NCBI RefSeq assembly: GCF_000230715.2
Contig: NC_019792.1
Location: 248,001 to 312,000, forward strand
Origin: Natronobacterium gregoryi SP2
GTDB taxonomy: Archaea > Halobacteriota > Halobacteria > Halobacteriales > Natrialbaceae
DNA: 64,000 bases
Direction: 5' to 3'
Shown here in pieces: positions 62,326-64,000 of this stretch. A program made the position numbers and the translations under genes. Under the pieces are notes generated by a model. The model made no database searches and was not told the origin of the DNA. It saw nothing but the letters and a program-made list of their open reading frames with translations. How positions within the stretch are numbered: position 1 is the stretch's first letter; each line of letters opens with the position of its first letter.

Positions 62326-62768
62326 GGTGAGTCACCATTCGTTTCCGTGCGTCGGGCGGGTCGTGAGAGCAGTCGCGAGCCATCGACCGTAACGTAGGCT
62401 ACGCCCTCGCCAGCTCCGTCCGACTCGTCCGAGTTGGACGAATCAGGTTGAGTGTTGGCCAGTTTGGACGTAGTCCCCGACTCCTTGGCGGAGTCGGCGG
62501 CGTCATCTGTGATCGCGAACTCGAACGTCGAGCCCGATTTCGGCACCATAACCACCCGAGACTCGCTGTCTTCGCGCTGCTCGACGGCGTCGCCGTCTCG
62601 CCATCGTTCCGCCTCCGGCGGAACGCAAACCTCGATCGAGAGGGTATTGGTCGTCTCGATGACGACACGCCCCTCTATACCGACCCGCGACGCGTCGTCG
62701 CTCTCGACGACGCGGACCGGTAATCCGTTGAGTTCGTGTCGCGGCAACGTCTCGGGTGTCAGTGCCAT
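62316..62768 (-). CDS. rnp1: Ribonuclease P protein component 1 (Rpp29/POP4)
   Basis: 150 aa. Sm-like barrel protein that with Rpp21 assists the RNase P RNA in cutting tRNA 5' leaders. The family start is [23 protein letters not shown], with [18 protein letters not shown] near residue 29. A 50-residue Ser/Asp-rich insertion precedes the final strand ([18 protein letters not shown]). Its position between L29 and S17 is the standard archaeal arrangement. Confidence 0.92.
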
Positions 62769-62771
62769 CGA

Positions 62772-62987
62772 TTAGTCCTCGTCTTCGAAGTCGCCTTCCT
62801 CGGTCTGGATCGTCTTGATCCGTGCGATGGTGCGGCTAATCTCGCCGATTCGACCCGGGTTCTCCGGAGCACCACCGGCTGCGAGGACGGACTTCTGGTT
62901 CAGCAGTTCGGTTTCGAGCTCTTCGAGTTCTTCCTGCCGTTCGGCAGGCGTCATGTCGCGGATCTCTTCGACGTGGAGAATCGCCAT
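62772..62987 (-). CDS. rpl29: 50S ribosomal protein L29 (uL29)
   Basis: 71 aa. Two-helix protein: [31 protein letters not shown], then [19 protein letters not shown]. Lies at the peptide exit tunnel, near SRP and Sec contact sites. Start overlaps the S3 stop by one base. Confidence 0.95.
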   Translation of the reverse strand: MAILHVEEIRDMTPAERQEELEELETELLNQKSVLAAGGAPENPGRIGEISRTIARIKTIQTEEGDFEDED

Positions 62988-63940
62988 CAGGCGTCACCTC
63001 CCTCGTCTTCGTCTTCGTCTTCGTCTTCGTCTTCCGCTTCCATCTCTTCGACCAGCTCTTCAGCCTCGGCCTCGACGTCTTCCTCGAGTTCCTCGAGTTC
63101 TTCTTCGACGTCTTCCTCACCGCTGGGGACGTCGACTTCTTCGAACTCTTCGTCGGCGTCGGCGTCGGCATCGAGTTCTTCTTCGATAACTTCCTCGACG
63201 ACCGCTTCGTCGTCGGCCTCGTTGGCCGCCGCTTCGGCACTCTCTGGAGCCGCGTCGTCCTCGTCAGGCTCGCCCTCGAGCAGTTCCTCGACACCTTCGG
63301 CCTCGTTGGCCTCGACGGCGTCGGGAACGAGCTCTTCGGGATCGAGGTCCTCGTGGACGTGGAAGTCGTCGGGAAGCTGGGCGTTCGGCGGGATAATCTT
63401 GACCGTGACGCCGATCGTTCCGAGCTTCATAACGGCCGTCGCCTGGCCTTCGTCGACGATTTCCTCGGCTGGCTGGCCGTTGTGCTTGATGTAGCCCCGG
63501 TTGAACTTCTCGACGCGCGAGCGAGCGCCCGTGACCTTCCCGGAGAGGACGATCTCGGCACCCAGTGCGCCGGCTTCCATGATCCGGTCGATCGTCGTGT
63601 GACCGGCCTTCCGGAAGTACCAGCCACGCTCCAAGGCGTTGGCCAGGCGGTCGGCGACGATCCGCGCGTTGAGGTCGGGTTCGTCGACTTCCTGGACGTC
63701 GACCTGCGGGTCCTCGAGATCGAACCGTTCCTCGAGGGCGGTCGTGACCTTGCGGATGTTCTCGCCGCCTTTGCCGATGACCATCCCGGGCTTTTCGGCC
63801 TTGAGGACGATCTGGGTTCCCATCGGCGTCTTGGCGACGTCCATACCACCGTAGCCCGCGCGGCCGAGCTCTTCCTGGAAGAACTCGTCGATCTGGGACC
63901 GCTGCAGGCCGTTTTCGATGAACTGTTGTTCGTCAGCCAT
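62987..63940 (-). CDS. rps3: 30S ribosomal protein S3 (uS3) with long acidic tail
   Basis: 317 aa. KH domain with [29 protein letters not shown] near residue 47; the C-terminal S3 domain has [34 protein letters not shown] near residue 148. After residue 210 a tail of about 105 residues is almost entirely Glu, Asp and Ala. Start overlaps the L22 stop by one base (TAATG). Confidence 0.96.
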   Translation of the reverse strand: MADEQQFIENGLQRSQIDEFFQEELGRAGYGGMDVAKTPMGTQIVLKAEKPGMVIGKGGENIRKVTTALEERFDLEDPQVDVQEVDEPDLNARIVADRLANALERGWYFRKAGHTTIDRIMEAGALGAEIVLSGKVTGARSRVEKFNRGYIKHNGQPAEEIVDEGQATAVMKLGTIGVTVKIIPPNAQLPDDFHVHEDLDPEELVPDAVEANEAEGVEELLEGEPDEDDAAPESAEAAANEADDEAVVEEVIEEELDADADADEEFEEVDVPSGEEDVEEELEELEEDVEAEAEELVEEMEAEDEDEDEDEDEGGDA

Positions 63941-64000
63941 TAGTTATCACCCTCCTCGTCGTCGTCCTCTGAGTCAGAGTCGGTTTCCTCGACGACGATC
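63940..64000 (-). CDS. rpl22: 50S ribosomal protein L22 (uL22), C-terminal tail only
   Basis: The last 19 residues, IVVEETDSDSEDDDEEGDN, are present before the TAA at 63940-63942. An acidic tail upstream of S3, in an S10-type operon, identifies it as L22 by position and composition; the diagnostic part lies outside the window. Confidence 0.8.
   Translation of the reverse strand, partial: IVVEETDSDSEDDDEEGDN

Noticed and set aside
63000-63320. Tandem-like GA/TC-rich tract that resembles a repeat array
   Set aside because: It is simply the acidic tail of S3 (Asp/Glu codons), not a CRISPR or satellite.
1-64000. CRISPR array or cas genes
   Set aside because: No regularly spaced identical repeats of 24-40 bp with unique spacers. 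The palindromic families are 80-90 bp, dispersed, and mostly intergenic.
1-64000. tRNA or rRNA genes
   Set aside because: No stretch shows the T-loop GGTTCRAATC with a matching acceptor stem; candidate fragments failed on pairing.

Overview
The window is chromosomal DNA from a haloarchaeon. Proteins are strongly acidic, GC is high with G/C-rich third codon positions, and the Leu-Glu codon pair ctcgag is very frequent. The right end is the archaeal S10/spc ribosomal operon with L32e, L19e, S4e and the RNase P subunit Rpp29, and there is an archaeal L1-L10-L12 operon. Htr-type transducer, bat-like regulators, a HalOD1 domain, a Brp/Blh enzyme and Tat-lipobox lipoproteins fit class Halobacteria. 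The style resembles Natrialbaceae, but that genus-level guess is inference only.

Layout. 1-7 kb: 5' end of a class I tRNA synthetase (ValRS-like), an alpha/beta hydrolase, an RND/MMPL exporter, a zinc-less MDR dehydrogenase and a small membrane protein. 7.1-9.3 kb: L1-L10-L12 operon with a structured leader and a T-run terminator. 9.3-11.7 kb: nested insertion sequences. A complete ISH4-like IS1595 element with a 9-bp direct repeat splits an IS4-type transposase, next to an IS630 fragment and TA-flanked miniature elements. 11.8-13.6 kb: lycopene cyclase plus Brp/Blh (retinal synthesis). 13.6-28.7 kb: ordinary chromosome (TctA-like permease, BtpA, OYE, thioredoxin-like protein, Lrp plus aminotransferase, HTH-CBS regulator, soluble MCP with C-terminal PAS, XPB helicase, acetamidase, bat-like regulator, HalOD1 protein, GrpE). 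29-35.4 kb: an accessory island holding a RHH antitoxin with a broken RelE toxin, then an Fe-S/NrfD/small-membrane-protein redox module and an Mrp ATPase, bounded by near-identical inverted palindromic repeats. 35.5-53.4 kb: cupin, PAPS-reductase-like enzyme, WecB, lipoprotein, glutaredoxin, PQQ sugar dehydrogenase, deoxyhypusine synthase, YeeE pair, aspartoacylase-like protein, DUF309, small zinc-ribbon protein, regulators, crotonase, PRC-barrel protein, several unknowns and a RecA-fold protein lacking its P-loop. 53.8-64 kb: secY-L15-L30-S5-L18-L19e-L32e-L6-S8-S14-L5-S4e-L24-L14-S17-Rpp29-L29-S3-L22, all leftward with overlapping or nearly abutting genes.

The most interesting signal is not a gene. 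An approximately 86-bp palindromic element occurs at least twelve times between genes. Each copy folds into a long hairpin with compensatory base changes, and most copies are flanked by the same trinucleotide, TGA or TCA, on both sides. It behaves like a miniature mobile element with a 3-bp TGA/TCA target duplication. Because TGA is a stop codon, it sits exactly on the stop codons of six genes here without changing their products, while one out-of-frame insertion forms the 3' end of a RelE toxin gene. A second miniature family (86 bp, TA-flanked) is also present.
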